64,000 nt of DNA from UBA4055 sp964648295 (GCA_964648295.1 CAZYNH010000008.1:62001-126000), one strand, 5' to 3'. Shown: positions 1 through 8,634, counted from the first letter of the stretch. Made by a program: numbers and translations. Notes: a model not told the origin generated them from the letters alone.

Positions 1-39
1 TACGAAATAGCCGCTGAGATCAAGAGGCTTTCTAAATAA
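1..39 (+). CDS. C-terminal end of an upstream gene (partial)
   Basis: Frame 1 is open from the window edge and reads YEIAAEIKRLSK before a TAA at 37-39. Too little is visible for a family call. The charged helical look and its position just before a promoter-bearing spacer fit the tail of a real protein, but chance cannot be excluded. Confidence 0.4.
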   Translation, partial: YEIAAEIKRLSK

Positions 40-79
40 TAATCAGCCAGAATAAAAGCACTCGCAAGAAATATTGTTT

Positions 80-108
80 TTGCATTATTATGCATTTTTG
101 ATTATATT
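80..108 (+). promoter_or_regulatory. Putative sigma70-type promoter of the kamA-like gene
   Basis: TTGCAT at 80-85 and TATATT at 103-108 are separated by exactly 17 bases. The -10 box ends only 7 bases before the ATG at 116 and no Shine-Dalgarno sequence is visible, so the transcript would begin at or next to the start codon. A perfect inverted repeat, TGCAT-TATT-ATGCA (81-94), overlaps the -35 box and spacer and could be an operator; this is inference. Confidence 0.45.
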
Positions 109-115
109 CTAAAGT

Positions 116-1663
116 ATGGAAAACTCATTTCAGAACGAAGATATTTTTCTTTCAAAACCGAGAGATTTCGCATCGATAGAACTTTGGGAGAAAGTAAAAG
201 ATTCAGAATGGTATGATCCAGAATGGCAGCTTAAAAACTCTGTCAGGTCGGTCGAACAGCTGAAAAAAGTTATTAAACTAAATCCGTATCAGGAAAAGGA
301 GATAGAGAGAACGGTATCCGAATTGAGAAAACAGGGTAAGGAAACCTTGAGGATCACTCCTTACTACTGCTCTCTTATGGAACAGGATCCATTCCATCCG
401 AAACTTCTTAAAGGGGACAAGTCTTCCAAACGGCTCGATCCTATCTTCTGGCAGAGCGTGCCTACGCCGGCCAACCTGCTTTTTCCCGACACCGGTAAAG
501 AGGGAGCCATGGCGGAAGAGAACAGGAGCTTCGGCGCGGCCTATCAGAGGTATCCGAACAGGGTGGCTCTTTTCGTGGCCGAGAATACGAGTTGCGCTTC
601 GTACTGCGTTCACTGCCAGAGAGCGAAATCTTTGGACTGCACGGTCGAGGTCGGTCTGCAGGAAATAAAAAAAGGACTCTTTTACATCGGGTACAATAGA
701 AATATCGACGAAGTTCTCGTGACCGGAGGCGACGCGCTCAGGATAAGTAAACAAAGATTGAGATTTGTTCTCGAAGAACTCGGTAGTATACCTCATTTGA
801 GAGTTATAAGGATAGCTACCAGAATCCCGGTCGTGCTGCCGTATGCAATAAACGAAGAAATATTGAATATAATAAAAAACTCGGTAGAAAAATACAACAA
901 AGGTCTCGAAAAATATATTTACTTCATGACGCACATAAATCATTATAAAGAGATCACAGTAGAACTTCTTAAAACTTCAAAACTGATAAGGGACTTCGGT
1001 TTCACCATCCGTAATCAGACCGTTCTTTTAAATCATGTTAACGATTATTACAAGACGCTTGCCGAGACTTTCAGGAGAATGCTTTGGGCAGGCATTCATC
1101 CTTATTATCTGCTTCAGTGCCACAAGGAAAAGGGTATCGTTCATTTTATTACACCCATACAGGTCGGTAAACTTTATATGAAACACCTTCAGGGATGGAT
1201 TTCAGGCATCACTCGGCCGGACTATGCCTGCAACATTGAAGGCGGGGGCGGCAAAGTCCTTCTTATGCCGTCGGGACATGATACGCTTAATGTGGGAAAC
1301 GATATAGAGCAGAAAATATCGGAGAGCTTCGCGACCGTCAGGACATGGGACGGCAAGATGATAGAGAATTACGAAGCGCTCGGAAGAGCTTCAAGAGCGG
1401 AATTCGACAAAGCTGTATCGGTCATGGACAGATTTATTGGAAGAAAGGGTGTATTTGTACCCAGGATCATTATAGTTGACGAAAACGGAGAACGCATCGA
1501 AACTACCAACAGGACGAAACTGCCCTACATAACCAACTACAAAAAAGCGCTTCTTCTGAATTACGCCAGCGAAGAGGACGGACTGCCGCTTAACAATCCT
1601 CAGGATATATCTGAAAAGCTCGAAAGAGAGTATCTGAGATCGGGATCAATAAAAAGGAGCTAA
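116..1663 (+). CDS. KamA-family radical SAM aminomutase (lysine 2,3-aminomutase-like)
   Basis: This 515-residue protein resembles lysine 2,3-aminomutase, a PLP- and SAM-dependent enzyme that moves an amino group between adjacent carbons. The radical SAM cluster motif CASYCVHC places Cys160, Cys164 and Cys167 (CX3CX2C), a GGD motif follows near 204, and GGGGK ends at Lys380, the expected PLP lysine. Aligning on that lysine, the two Asp residues that hold the lysine side chain in the clostridial enzyme fall at His336 and Asn373 with the same 37-residue spacing, so the substrate is probably not lysine. It is longer than typical KamA proteins (about 420-470) and has an extra N-terminal region. 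Its stop overlaps the convergent lipocalin gene by 4 bases. Family call is firm; substrate is unknown. Confidence 0.85.
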   Translation: MENSFQNEDIFLSKPRDFASIELWEKVKDSEWYDPEWQLKNSVRSVEQLKKVIKLNPYQEKEIERTVSELRKQGKETLRITPYYCSLMEQDPFHPKLLKGDKSSKRLDPIFWQSVPTPANLLFPDTGKEGAMAEENRSFGAAYQRYPNRVALFVAENTSCASYCVHCQRAKSLDCTVEVGLQEIKKGLFYIGYNRNIDEVLVTGGDALRISKQRLRFVLEELGSIPHLRVIRIATRIPVVLPYAINEEILNIIKNSVEKYNKGLEKYIYFMTHINHYKEITVELLKTSKLIRDFGFTIRNQTVLLNHVNDYYKTLAETFRRMLWAGIHPYYLLQCHKEKGIVHFITPIQVGKLYMKHLQGWISGITRPDYACNIEGGGGKVLLMPSGHDTLNVGNDIEQKISESFATVRTWDGKMIENYEALGRASRAEFDKAVSVMDRFIGRKGVFVPRIIIVDENGERIETTNRTKLPYITNYKKALLLNYASEEDGLPLNNPQDISEKLEREYLRSGSIKRS

Positions 1664-2190
1664 TCGCAATCGTGGAGTATTTTTAGAAGCTGACCTGTGT
1701 CAAAACCCAGACTGTCAGCTTTTTTGAGCAGGTCATTGTATACATCATCGTTTAATGTCTTTGTTCTGGCAAGTACCCATAGATATTTTCTGGAAGGTTC
1801 GCCGACCAGTGCATAAGTGTAACTTTCATCAAGATCGATAATATAGTAGTTTCCCCAGAAAGGCCAAAAAAAACTGACCTTCAGAACGCCCGGAAGATCG
1901 CTGTCGGGAATTTTTGCAATTCCCTGTGCCGATCTTAATTTTCCGGTCTTTTCATCTGTGCCTTTATTCAATACCGTCACCTTTCCGTCTTCTCTCATTG
2001 TATAATTAGCCTCTACGCATTTCAGGCCCCGCTCAAAAGAATGATCGAATCTGGCTATCTCGTACCATCTGCCCATATACTTTTCAAGATCAACAGATTC
2101 CACGCTTTTAAGGTGCCTCTTTTCTGAGCATGAGAACATAATAATACCGCCTGAGATTAAAACAATGCTGAAAATAATAGTCCTGATCAT
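1660..2190 (-). CDS. blc: Bacterial lipocalin, outer-membrane lipoprotein (Blc-like)
   Basis: A 176-residue lipoprotein. The N-terminal hydrophobic stretch ends in MFSC with Cys21 as the likely lipidated residue. The lipocalin signature GRWYEIARFDHSFERG (from Gly40) and a late ALVGEPSRKYLWVLAR-type strand match Blc-family lipocalins, which bind lysophospholipids or fatty acids at the outer membrane. It is the last gene of the ten-gene minus-strand array and overlaps the preceding acetyltransferase gene by 4 bases (ATGA), suggesting coupled translation. Family assignment is confident; ligand is unknown. Confidence 0.88.
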   Translation of the reverse strand: MIRTIIFSIVLISGGIIMFSCSEKRHLKSVESVDLEKYMGRWYEIARFDHSFERGLKCVEANYTMREDGKVTVLNKGTDEKTGKLRSAQGIAKIPDSDLPGVLKVSFFWPFWGNYYIIDLDESYTYALVGEPSRKYLWVLARTKTLNDDVYNDLLKKADSLGFDTGQLLKILHDCD

Positions 2191-3089
2191 CGGAATTCCT
2201 TTAATTTTTTCACTGGAAAGTCAAATAATAAAAAATCGCCTTCGCTCTCCCAGCTTTTAAATCCGTTCCTTCCAAAAAGATCATGCGAAACTTTATCTTT
2301 CTGATTTATTACAACGCAGAGGCTTTCGTTTTTATTCATATACGCCGTTTGCTTTACTTTCTGTAATAGTTCTATAAACAGATCCTGCGACGCCGCATAA
2401 AAAAAGCTGATGAAAAGATCTTCCGGCTCTCTTATCGTGTACAGGCACAAAGCCGCTATATTTCCGTTATGCCTGATCCCGATACAGTTGCCTTTTTTTA
2501 TATAATCTTTTATGATCATTTCATCGCTGTAAGGTTTAACCACCCATGAGTGACAGATTCCGTTTTTATTTTTTTTCATCCAATCTGAGTTCCTCACGAA
2601 GCCGATGATATCTTTTTCACAGGTAAGCTTTTCTGCCCTGTTATCTTTATATTTCGGGATTTTTTTAAGCCTCGGCAGTCTGAAAAATTTGTGATCTCTT
2701 TTTTCAAGGACCTCAAATCCCGTTTTTGTAAAAAGGCTGATCGACTCAATGTTATGGAAATATGTCGCGAATCTGATCGTTTTAACATTAGTGTCATTCG
2801 CCAGTTTTTTAAGAAGGTGCTCCGTCAGAAAACGGCCGACGCCTTTTATCTGCATCCCGAGGTCTTTTCTCAATCCTTCGATCCACGCGTCCTTATCAGT
2901 AAGCATAGTAAGCTTTGCGAAGCCGACAAGATTTCTGTCTTCATCTACTGCTCCGGCGAACCCGCCTTTTTTATCTTTAACCCATGAGTCGAAAACGATC
3001 GGCATATAATCGTTGCCGTCCCAGATATCTTTTACGATCTCAAGCATCCTCCGTCTGTCGCCGAGCCTCATTTTTCTTATACTGAGCAT
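2187..3089 (-). CDS. GNAT-family N-acetyltransferase
   Basis: This 300-residue protein has a typical GNAT domain over about residues 1-135: an N-terminal IRKMRLGDRRRM strand-helix, the acetyl-CoA loop QIKGVGRFL, and the FHNIESISLFTKTGFEV segment common in these enzymes. Residues about 160-300 look like a second, more degenerate GNAT-like half without a clear CoA loop. The acceptor substrate cannot be inferred. It lies 18 bases after the nitroreductase gene and overlaps blc by 4 bases, so it is probably co-transcribed with both. Confidence 0.75.
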   Translation of the reverse strand: MLSIRKMRLGDRRRMLEIVKDIWDGNDYMPIVFDSWVKDKKGGFAGAVDEDRNLVGFAKLTMLTDKDAWIEGLRKDLGMQIKGVGRFLTEHLLKKLANDTNVKTIRFATYFHNIESISLFTKTGFEVLEKRDHKFFRLPRLKKIPKYKDNRAEKLTCEKDIIGFVRNSDWMKKNKNGICHSWVVKPYSDEMIIKDYIKKGNCIGIRHNGNIAALCLYTIREPEDLFISFFYAASQDLFIELLQKVKQTAYMNKNESLCVVINQKDKVSHDLFGRNGFKSWESEGDFLLFDFPVKKLKEFR

Positions 3090-3107
3090 AAAGATCTGAC
3101 TCCCAAA

Positions 3108-3668
3108 TCAGTGTTTAACTTTTTTATTCAGTTTTTTATCGTATTCATCAACAGAATATACATATTTCATGGCAAGCCTCTCCGGGCGCTCCGAATCACC
3201 GACCGCTTCCTTTTTCTTCGATTTTTTACCAAGTGCGATCAGGGCGATCACATTCCATTCTTCCGGTATTGAAAGCAGATCCCGAACTTTCTGCGGATAA
3301 TATCCCGCCGCCGCGTGGGCCACGAGCCCCATCTCTGTGGCTGTTAAAAGGAGCTGCCCGACAGCTATCCCGGTATCGAAAAGATAATATTCCCTGTCTT
3401 TTGTCACGCAGTCGAGTTCCTTTTTTGACATCACAGCGATTATGCATGACGCGTCGTGCATCCATTCATTTCCTTTACTTAAGGCATCCCTCATCCTCAA
3501 AAGCTTCGCGGCATCTTTAACGAAGATGAATTTCCACGGCTGATTATTGTAGCACGACGGTGCCAGGCTCGCGGAAAGGGCCAGCTGTTTTATCATCAGG
3601 CCGGTGACCTCAACCGGTTCAATGCCTCTGTATGACCTTCTTTTCTGTACGGCGGCTGATACTTTCAT
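3108..3668 (-). CDS. Nitroreductase family FMN-dependent oxidoreductase
   Basis: A 186-residue single-domain flavoprotein. The N-terminal RRSYR motif (FMN phosphate contact) and the APSCYNNQPWKFIFVKD segment are hallmarks of the nitroreductase fold, as is the LLTATEMGLVAH helix. Such enzymes reduce nitro groups, quinones or related electrophiles with NAD(P)H; the physiological substrate here is unknown. The start overlaps the end of the upstream methyltransferase gene by 4 bases. Confidence 0.82.
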   Translation of the reverse strand: MKVSAAVQKRRSYRGIEPVEVTGLMIKQLALSASLAPSCYNNQPWKFIFVKDAAKLLRMRDALSKGNEWMHDASCIIAVMSKKELDCVTKDREYYLFDTGIAVGQLLLTATEMGLVAHAAAGYYPQKVRDLLSIPEEWNVIALIALGKKSKKKEAVGDSERPERLAMKYVYSVDEYDKKLNKKVKH

Positions 3669-5194
3669 AAATTCACTCCGTATAGTTTGTTTACAAGACC
3701 GTCTATTTTATACATATTTTTCTCAACATCAGCGCCTCTTTTAATTATCTGAGACGAATACCGGCATATTTTTGCCAGAACGATCCTGTCGGGACTTGCC
3801 GGGAAAGGGATCTGTTCCAGATGTGACCTTAGAACTTTTATGCTCTGAAATTTCTTCGAGTAAATAAAGCCCGCAAGTTTCGAATTCAGAATAGCCAGAA
3901 CTGCGGGTAAAGGATATTTTTCCAGACGCGGAACCATTATATTGGCGCTGTTAAGGGTGAATGTGCCTGAATCGTCATAAGCGAAGATGGGACGGCCGCA
4001 GATGAATTTGTATATCAGTTTCGTCTTACAGAAAAGACAGTTCTTCGGTACCTGCTGCATTCTCCCGAGATCGTTTTTCAGATATCTTAACTGTCCCCTG
4101 ATCAGATATGGCGCAACATTTTTCCCGGTAATAAGCCTGTAAGGGTAATTTTCTTTTTCTGTGAGACTGACGAATTCCTTATTGTTGCCCGTTACGATAC
4201 CGAGGCTCCAGTCGGCGTTATCTTTCAAAAATACATTGTCGGTTGAGTATATTTTATCAAGGATATTTCTTTCTCTTTCAGTCAGACCTGCGTTTATAAC
4301 GGTCTGTGTACCGGTCGCAAAGCAGTTCTGCAGTATGCGCGACGAGCCTGTTATAACGCGGTGGGACTTTAAAGGAGTTTCTTTTTTTATATCTACGCTT
4401 ATAACTTTTGTGAACACTTCGGGAAATACCCTGCCGTGTTCTCTGATCTTTAATATGCTTGCATTTTTCAGAAAGAAATATCTGGAATGAGAAAATCTGT
4501 TTATCTTCAAATATGATTCCGGCAATAAAAAGGACATCACTCCGCCTTCTTTCAGGTTTGAATATGCCATGAAAAGAAAATACTCCAGGCTGTCGCCGGA
4601 CTCCGCGTGCGGGAAAACGGACATTATTCTTCTCTTCGCTTCGCCTGAAACCGCTGCCCCCCAGGGCGGATTTGTAAAAATAAAATCATATTGTCCGCTG
4701 TTTGCCGACAAAAGGCTGTCCTCATTTTTCAGACAGAAAAAAGACCCGTACTCCGCAAGATCTTCTCCCGCTGAGTTAAGAGCTTCTCCGTCCGTATCTG
4801 ACCCGTAAATTTCGATTTTGTTTCCGTATTTTTGTGCCAGAGGTATAAGATAAGCTCCTTTTCCGCAGCACGGATCAGCTACTCTGGAACCCGCCGTAAT
4901 ATCATAGTCCGAAATGATCTCCGAGACGACATGATGCGGAGTGTAGAAAGAACCTTTCTCCGATCTTTCTCCGCGGGTAAAGTTTAAGGCCGGCTTTGAG
5001 GAATGTTTTCTGTTCGCCCTGGAATTGAGCCTGTCGAGAGAGCCGGACTTTATCATATCGAGGGTTTTATAAACACGCTCGGCATCTAGACCTCCTTCAC
5101 CCAAGACACCTGATCTCATCCAGTTCCTGACAGTAGCCGGCGACACCTTCAGAATACCGGCGGCCGCCTCAAGACTTATCTGACCGCTGTTCAT
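3665..5194 (-). CDS. HTH-fused N6-adenine DNA methyltransferase with TaqI-like target-recognition region
   Basis: A 509-residue protein in three parts. Residues 1-50 form a helix-turn-helix (SLEAAAGILKVSPATVRNWM) like MerR or excisionase DNA-binding domains. Residues about 80-300 are a gamma-class N6-adenine methyltransferase: motif X GSFYTP (81-86), SAM motif VADPCCGKG (105-113) and catalytic NPPW (175-178). The C-terminal half (ITGKNVAPYL, then LNSKLAGFIY and HLEQIPFP) resembles the TaqI/type IIG target-recognition domain. No nuclease motif is visible and no restriction gene is adjacent, so it looks solitary. It overlaps queH and the nitroreductase gene by 4 bases each, inside an otherwise housekeeping array. 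Confidence 0.82.
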   Translation of the reverse strand: MNSGQISLEAAAGILKVSPATVRNWMRSGVLGEGGLDAERVYKTLDMIKSGSLDRLNSRANRKHSSKPALNFTRGERSEKGSFYTPHHVVSEIISDYDITAGSRVADPCCGKGAYLIPLAQKYGNKIEIYGSDTDGEALNSAGEDLAEYGSFFCLKNEDSLLSANSGQYDFIFTNPPWGAAVSGEAKRRIMSVFPHAESGDSLEYFLFMAYSNLKEGGVMSFLLPESYLKINRFSHSRYFFLKNASILKIREHGRVFPEVFTKVISVDIKKETPLKSHRVITGSSRILQNCFATGTQTVINAGLTERERNILDKIYSTDNVFLKDNADWSLGIVTGNNKEFVSLTEKENYPYRLITGKNVAPYLIRGQLRYLKNDLGRMQQVPKNCLFCKTKLIYKFICGRPIFAYDDSGTFTLNSANIMVPRLEKYPLPAVLAILNSKLAGFIYSKKFQSIKVLRSHLEQIPFPASPDRIVLAKICRYSSQIIKRGADVEKNMYKIDGLVNKLYGVNL

Positions 5195-5811
5195 ATTCCC
5201 TTTCCGCGCTCATTTGAATAGGAACACCCGCAATAATCCTGCCTGTAGAGTTCGAATCTGCGGCTTATTTCGGCTGCTTTTTTAAAGCCGTCTTTTTTCT
5301 TAAAATCCGAATGCAGGAACTTAACCCCGTGCAGCTGAGAGAGCTCAGCTCCCGTCTTGTTGATGCTTTCTGCATTCTTGTGTGGGCTTATGGTCAACGC
5401 TGTAGTAAAATAATCCATTTCGAGCTCTGCCGCCTTAACCGCCGTTTTTGACAGCCTCAGGCTGTAGCAGTCGAAGCATCTTTGCCTGCCCTCGGGCGAA
5501 CTTTCGTTACCGGCTGAACAACTTATAAAATCCGCCGGAGAATACTTTTCCGTAAAAACCTTTTTTGAAAGCGATGGATCGTATTTTGAAATGAAGGATA
5601 TAAGTTCATCATAGCGTCTGTCGTGTTCGCTTTCCGGATAAATGTTCGGATTGTAGAAAAAAATATGAACATCGAAAATATCTTTCAACAGCTCTAAAGG
5701 ATAAGCGGCGCACGGTGCACAGCAGGCATGCATCAGCAGTTTTGGTCTGATACATGAAAGAGATACTTTCTCCAGTTCAGATTCGAATATTTTATGATAA
5801 TCTGTTTTCAT
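5191..5811 (-). CDS. queH: Epoxyqueuosine reductase QueH
   Basis: A 206-residue QueH (DUF208) protein. QueH catalyses the last step of queuosine synthesis, reducing epoxyqueuosine in the tRNA anticodon to queuosine, and replaces the unrelated QueG. The signature cysteines are present: HACCAPC (Cys30, Cys31, Cys34), RCFDCY in the middle and DYCGC near the C-terminus, which bind a [4Fe-4S] cluster and a second metal in characterised QueH. FYNPNIYP and FTTALTISPHKN are also conserved. It overlaps map and the methyltransferase gene by 4 bases. QueF, another step of the pathway, lies at 56441-56827. Confidence 0.92.
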   Translation of the reverse strand: MKTDYHKIFESELEKVSLSCIRPKLLMHACCAPCAAYPLELLKDIFDVHIFFYNPNIYPESEHDRRYDELISFISKYDPSLSKKVFTEKYSPADFISCSAGNESSPEGRQRCFDCYSLRLSKTAVKAAELEMDYFTTALTISPHKNAESINKTGAELSQLHGVKFLHSDFKKKDGFKKAAEISRRFELYRQDYCGCSYSNERGKGI

Positions 5812-6560
5812 AATTTTGTCAGTATCTCATATCCGTTTGAAGTAACGAGTACGGTGTGTTCGAACTGCGCGGAAAGTGAATTGTCTTTTGTCGTAACTGT
5901 CCATCCGTCTTTTTTCGAAGTTACTACTTCCCAGCTTCCCTCGTTGATCATCGGTTCGATCGTAAAACACATTCCCGGTTTCATCCTTATTCTGTTCTGC
6001 GAAGTGAAGTAGTGATAAACATGGGGGTCTTCGTGAAAATCTTTCCCTATTCCGTGGCCGCCGTAATCCCTGACGATCGAATAACCGAATTTTGAAATGT
6101 ATTTTTCTATCGCTTTACCTATCTCGTAAAAATAAACATCCGGCTTTACGGCATCGATCCCGCGGTACATCGCGTTCACGGCGCGTTCGACGAGAAGCCT
6201 TGCAGAGTCAGAAACTTCGCCGATGCAGTAAGTCGCTGAAGTATCTCCGTGATACGAATCTAAGATCACTGTTATATCAATATTGACGATATCGCCGCTT
6301 TTGAGCTCCGCGCCGGCCGAGGGTATGCCGTGGCATACTACATTGTTGATAGAAGTGCAGATGCTCCTGGGGTAGCCGTGGTAATTCAAGGGAGCCGGGA
6401 TCCCTCCGTTCTTAACTATATACTCGTGGCACAGCGCATCGAGCCTGCCCGTGCTTTCCCCTTCTTTTACGAGAGAGGATATATAGGCAAGGGTCTCGGC
6501 CGCGAGTTTACCCGCTTTCCGCATTTTCTCGATCTCGGACGCGCTTTTAATTTTTATCAT
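5808..6560 (-). CDS. map: Type I methionine aminopeptidase
   Basis: The 250-residue enzyme removes the initiator methionine from new proteins in the cytosol. The pita-bread metal ligands are all present: Asp in NIDITVILDSYHGD, His in GGHGIGKDFHEDP, Glu in FTIEPM and the late FEHTVLV. I place the start at the ATG at 6560 (protein MIKIKSASE...), two bases after the ribH stop. An upstream extension of 44 residues is open but lies inside ribH and does not look like a Map N-terminus. The stop overlaps queH by 4 bases. Confidence 0.95.
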   Translation of the reverse strand: MIKIKSASEIEKMRKAGKLAAETLAYISSLVKEGESTGRLDALCHEYIVKNGGIPAPLNYHGYPRSICTSINNVVCHGIPSAGAELKSGDIVNIDITVILDSYHGDTSATYCIGEVSDSARLLVERAVNAMYRGIDAVKPDVYFYEIGKAIEKYISKFGYSIVRDYGGHGIGKDFHEDPHVYHYFTSQNRIRMKPGMCFTIEPMINEGSWEVVTSKKDGWTVTTKDNSLSAQFEHTVLVTSNGYEILTKL

Positions 6561-6561
6561 G

Positions 6562-7038
6562 TCACATCTTGTCGATCTGTTTGAACAGATTCGACATCTC
6601 AATAGCTGATAGCATCGCGTCCCAGCCTTTGTTCCCCGATTTTGTCCCGGCCCTTTCGATAGCCTGCTCGACCGAATCCGTGGTGAGCACACCGAAGATC
6701 ACGGGAATACCGCTCTGAAGCCCGGCATGAGCAACTCCCTTGGAAACTTCGGCCGCCACATAGTCGAAATGGGGAGTATTGCCTCTTATTACCGCGCCGA
6801 GACATACGACCGCGTCGTATTTTTTCTTCTTGCTCAATGAAAGTTTCTGGGCTGTTAAAGGAATTTCGAAGGCACCCGGCACCAATACCAGATCAAGGTT
6901 GCCTTCTGCACCCCCGTGCCTTAAAAAACAGTCTTTAGCCCCTGCAATCAGCTTGTTGGTTATCAGTTCATTGAAACGCGACCCGATCACGGCGATCTTG
7001 AGCCCGTCAGCTTTTAGTTGTCCGTTGAATTCATTCAT
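6562..7038 (-). CDS. ribH: 6,7-dimethyl-8-ribityllumazine synthase
   Basis: A 158-residue lumazine synthase, the penultimate enzyme of riboflavin synthesis, which condenses the ribitylamino-uracil with dihydroxybutanone phosphate. VPGAFEIPL, GAVIRGNTPHFDYVAAE and PVIFGVLTTD are diagnostic, and His in TPHFDYV is the expected catalytic residue. No other riboflavin genes are adjacent and I see no FMN riboswitch; it lies 24 bases after the histidine kinase gene in the minus-strand array. Confidence 0.95.
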   Translation of the reverse strand: MNEFNGQLKADGLKIAVIGSRFNELITNKLIAGAKDCFLRHGGAEGNLDLVLVPGAFEIPLTAQKLSLSKKKKYDAVVCLGAVIRGNTPHFDYVAAEVSKGVAHAGLQSGIPVIFGVLTTDSVEQAIERAGTKSGNKGWDAMLSAIEMSNLFKQIDKM

Positions 7039-7062
7039 TTATATGCTCCGTTATTTATTTGA

Positions 7063-8634
7063 TCACTGGTTAGCGCTCACAGGTATTTTAATTGTAAATT
7101 CAGTTCCTTTTCCGATCTCGGACTCAAAAGTCACTTCGGCTTTATAAGGTTTGAGAAGAGTAAGCACACTGTCAAGACCTATACCTGTACCTGTAGGCTC
7201 TTCACCCTTAGCGTCCTGGAATTTAGGTTTTGTAGTATAGAACGGAAGGAAAACTTTGTTGCCTACATCTTTTGGAATTCCTCTGCCGGTATCGCTAATT
7301 TTTACAAGTATCTTATCATTTTCATAATATACTGATATATCCATCCTCTTTGTACCAGAATCCCACATCGCGTCTATCCCGTTCTTGATAATATTGACAA
7401 AACTCTGGGAGAAATCGGAATATAATCCGTTAATGACAGGAATGTCTTTATCTATTGATATATGTTTCTCCACTTTATTCTTGAAGAACTGATTGGCAAG
7501 CATGAATTCAAGTTCCTGCTCCATAATAACACCCATATTGAGCGGTTCTCTTAAGAGCGACTGCTGATCCCTTGCCTTTGACATCAGATTCTTAATTATC
7601 TTAGCTAGTTTGCTTACTGACTGATCGATAAGCTCAAAGAATTTCATAATATCTCTGATACTGTCCGTGATCTCCTGGTCGCTGCCGTATTTTGTTGCAA
7701 GATTATCGGCAAATTTCTCCAGCCTCGAATATTGAAGCTGAGCACTGCTCTTTATTCCGGTGAGCGGAGTGCTCATGTTATGTGCCACGCCCTGCAGCAT
7801 CATCCCGAATTCCGCGAGTTTTGACTGGTTTTGAAGCTGAAGAGCAAAAGATTTGTTTTCCGACTCAAGTTTCTTCTGTTCTCTCATGTCTCTTCCTATA
7901 CCAAGGCTTCCGATAACTTTACCGTTATGGAAAAGAGAAGAAATCGAAAGATGGATAGGTATCTGTTCTCCGTTCTTTGCCTCATACATCACTTCTCCCG
8001 TGAACATACCCGTGCTATCAAGTGACTTCAGGAGTGTTTTTATATTCTCTTCCTGTTCCTTGTTCTTTACAAGAAAATCGGCGATATGTCTTCCCGCCAT
8101 CTCCTCTTTTGAATAGCCCAGTATATTAGTAAGAGACGAGTTTACGCTGTTGATCCTCGATTTTGTATCTGTAGCGTAAATTGTATAAAGATCTGTAAGA
8201 GAGTTATAGATCGACATAAAAAGGGTGTTCACCAGCGAATCCTCAGTCCTGAGTTTGAAAGAACTGAACCTGATTAAAACACCTACAATATTATTCCCTT
8301 CATCGAGCACAGGGTTCATTTTCAGAGAAACCGCTAAAACCCTGTTCTTATTGTCGATGAGATCAATCTTGATCAGCCCTTCTTTGAATTTTTTAAGAAA
8401 CGCGTTTCTGACAATGGTCTTGAATCTGACACGGTCTTTTTCATGAACAGCCACCAGAATATTGATACCGACAAGTCCTGACCTCGGTTTATTTAAAAGT
8501 CTGCAGAATTTCAGATTACAGTCAACTATATTGAAATATGTGTTGATCTCAACGAACATATCCGGCGATATATCCAGATAATCCTGAGCGACCGTGCCCT
8601 TCCTCAAATACAATTCTTTTATATCCGTGATCAT
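7063..8634 (-). CDS. PAS-domain sensor histidine kinase (cytosolic)
   Basis: A 523-residue kinase without membrane segments. Two PAS-like regions (about 20-125 and 140-255) precede a HisKA-type helix with AHNMSTPL (His285) and an ATPase domain with N box NIIKNGIDAM (about 414-423), DTGRG near 448 and GTGIGL near 482. The residue after the phospho-acceptor His is Asn instead of the usual Glu or Asp. No response regulator is in the window, so its partner is elsewhere. It overlaps gpmI by 4 bases and is probably translated with it. Signal and output are unknown. Confidence 0.85.
   Translation of the reverse strand: MITDIKELYLRKGTVAQDYLDISPDMFVEINTYFNIVDCNLKFCRLLNKPRSGLVGINILVAVHEKDRVRFKTIVRNAFLKKFKEGLIKIDLIDNKNRVLAVSLKMNPVLDEGNNIVGVLIRFSSFKLRTEDSLVNTLFMSIYNSLTDLYTIYATDTKSRINSVNSSLTNILGYSKEEMAGRHIADFLVKNKEQEENIKTLLKSLDSTGMFTGEVMYEAKNGEQIPIHLSISSLFHNGKVIGSLGIGRDMREQKKLESENKSFALQLQNQSKLAEFGMMLQGVAHNMSTPLTGIKSSAQLQYSRLEKFADNLATKYGSDQEITDSIRDIMKFFELIDQSVSKLAKIIKNLMSKARDQQSLLREPLNMGVIMEQELEFMLANQFFKNKVEKHISIDKDIPVINGLYSDFSQSFVNIIKNGIDAMWDSGTKRMDISVYYENDKILVKISDTGRGIPKDVGNKVFLPFYTTKPKFQDAKGEEPTGTGIGLDSVLTLLKPYKAEVTFESEIGKGTEFTIKIPVSANQ

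Noticed and set aside
278..943. 221-codon minus-strand frame inside the kamA-like gene
   Set aside because: It lies wholly within a gene with clear catalytic motifs and its protein looks compositionally unnatural.
3665..5194. Complete type IIG restriction-modification enzyme
   Set aside because: No nuclease motif is visible at the N-terminus; that region is a helix-turn-helix.
6561..6692. 44-residue N-terminal extension of Map
   Set aside because: It overlaps ribH in another frame; the ATG at 6560 gives a normal Map N-terminus and sits directly after the ribH stop.
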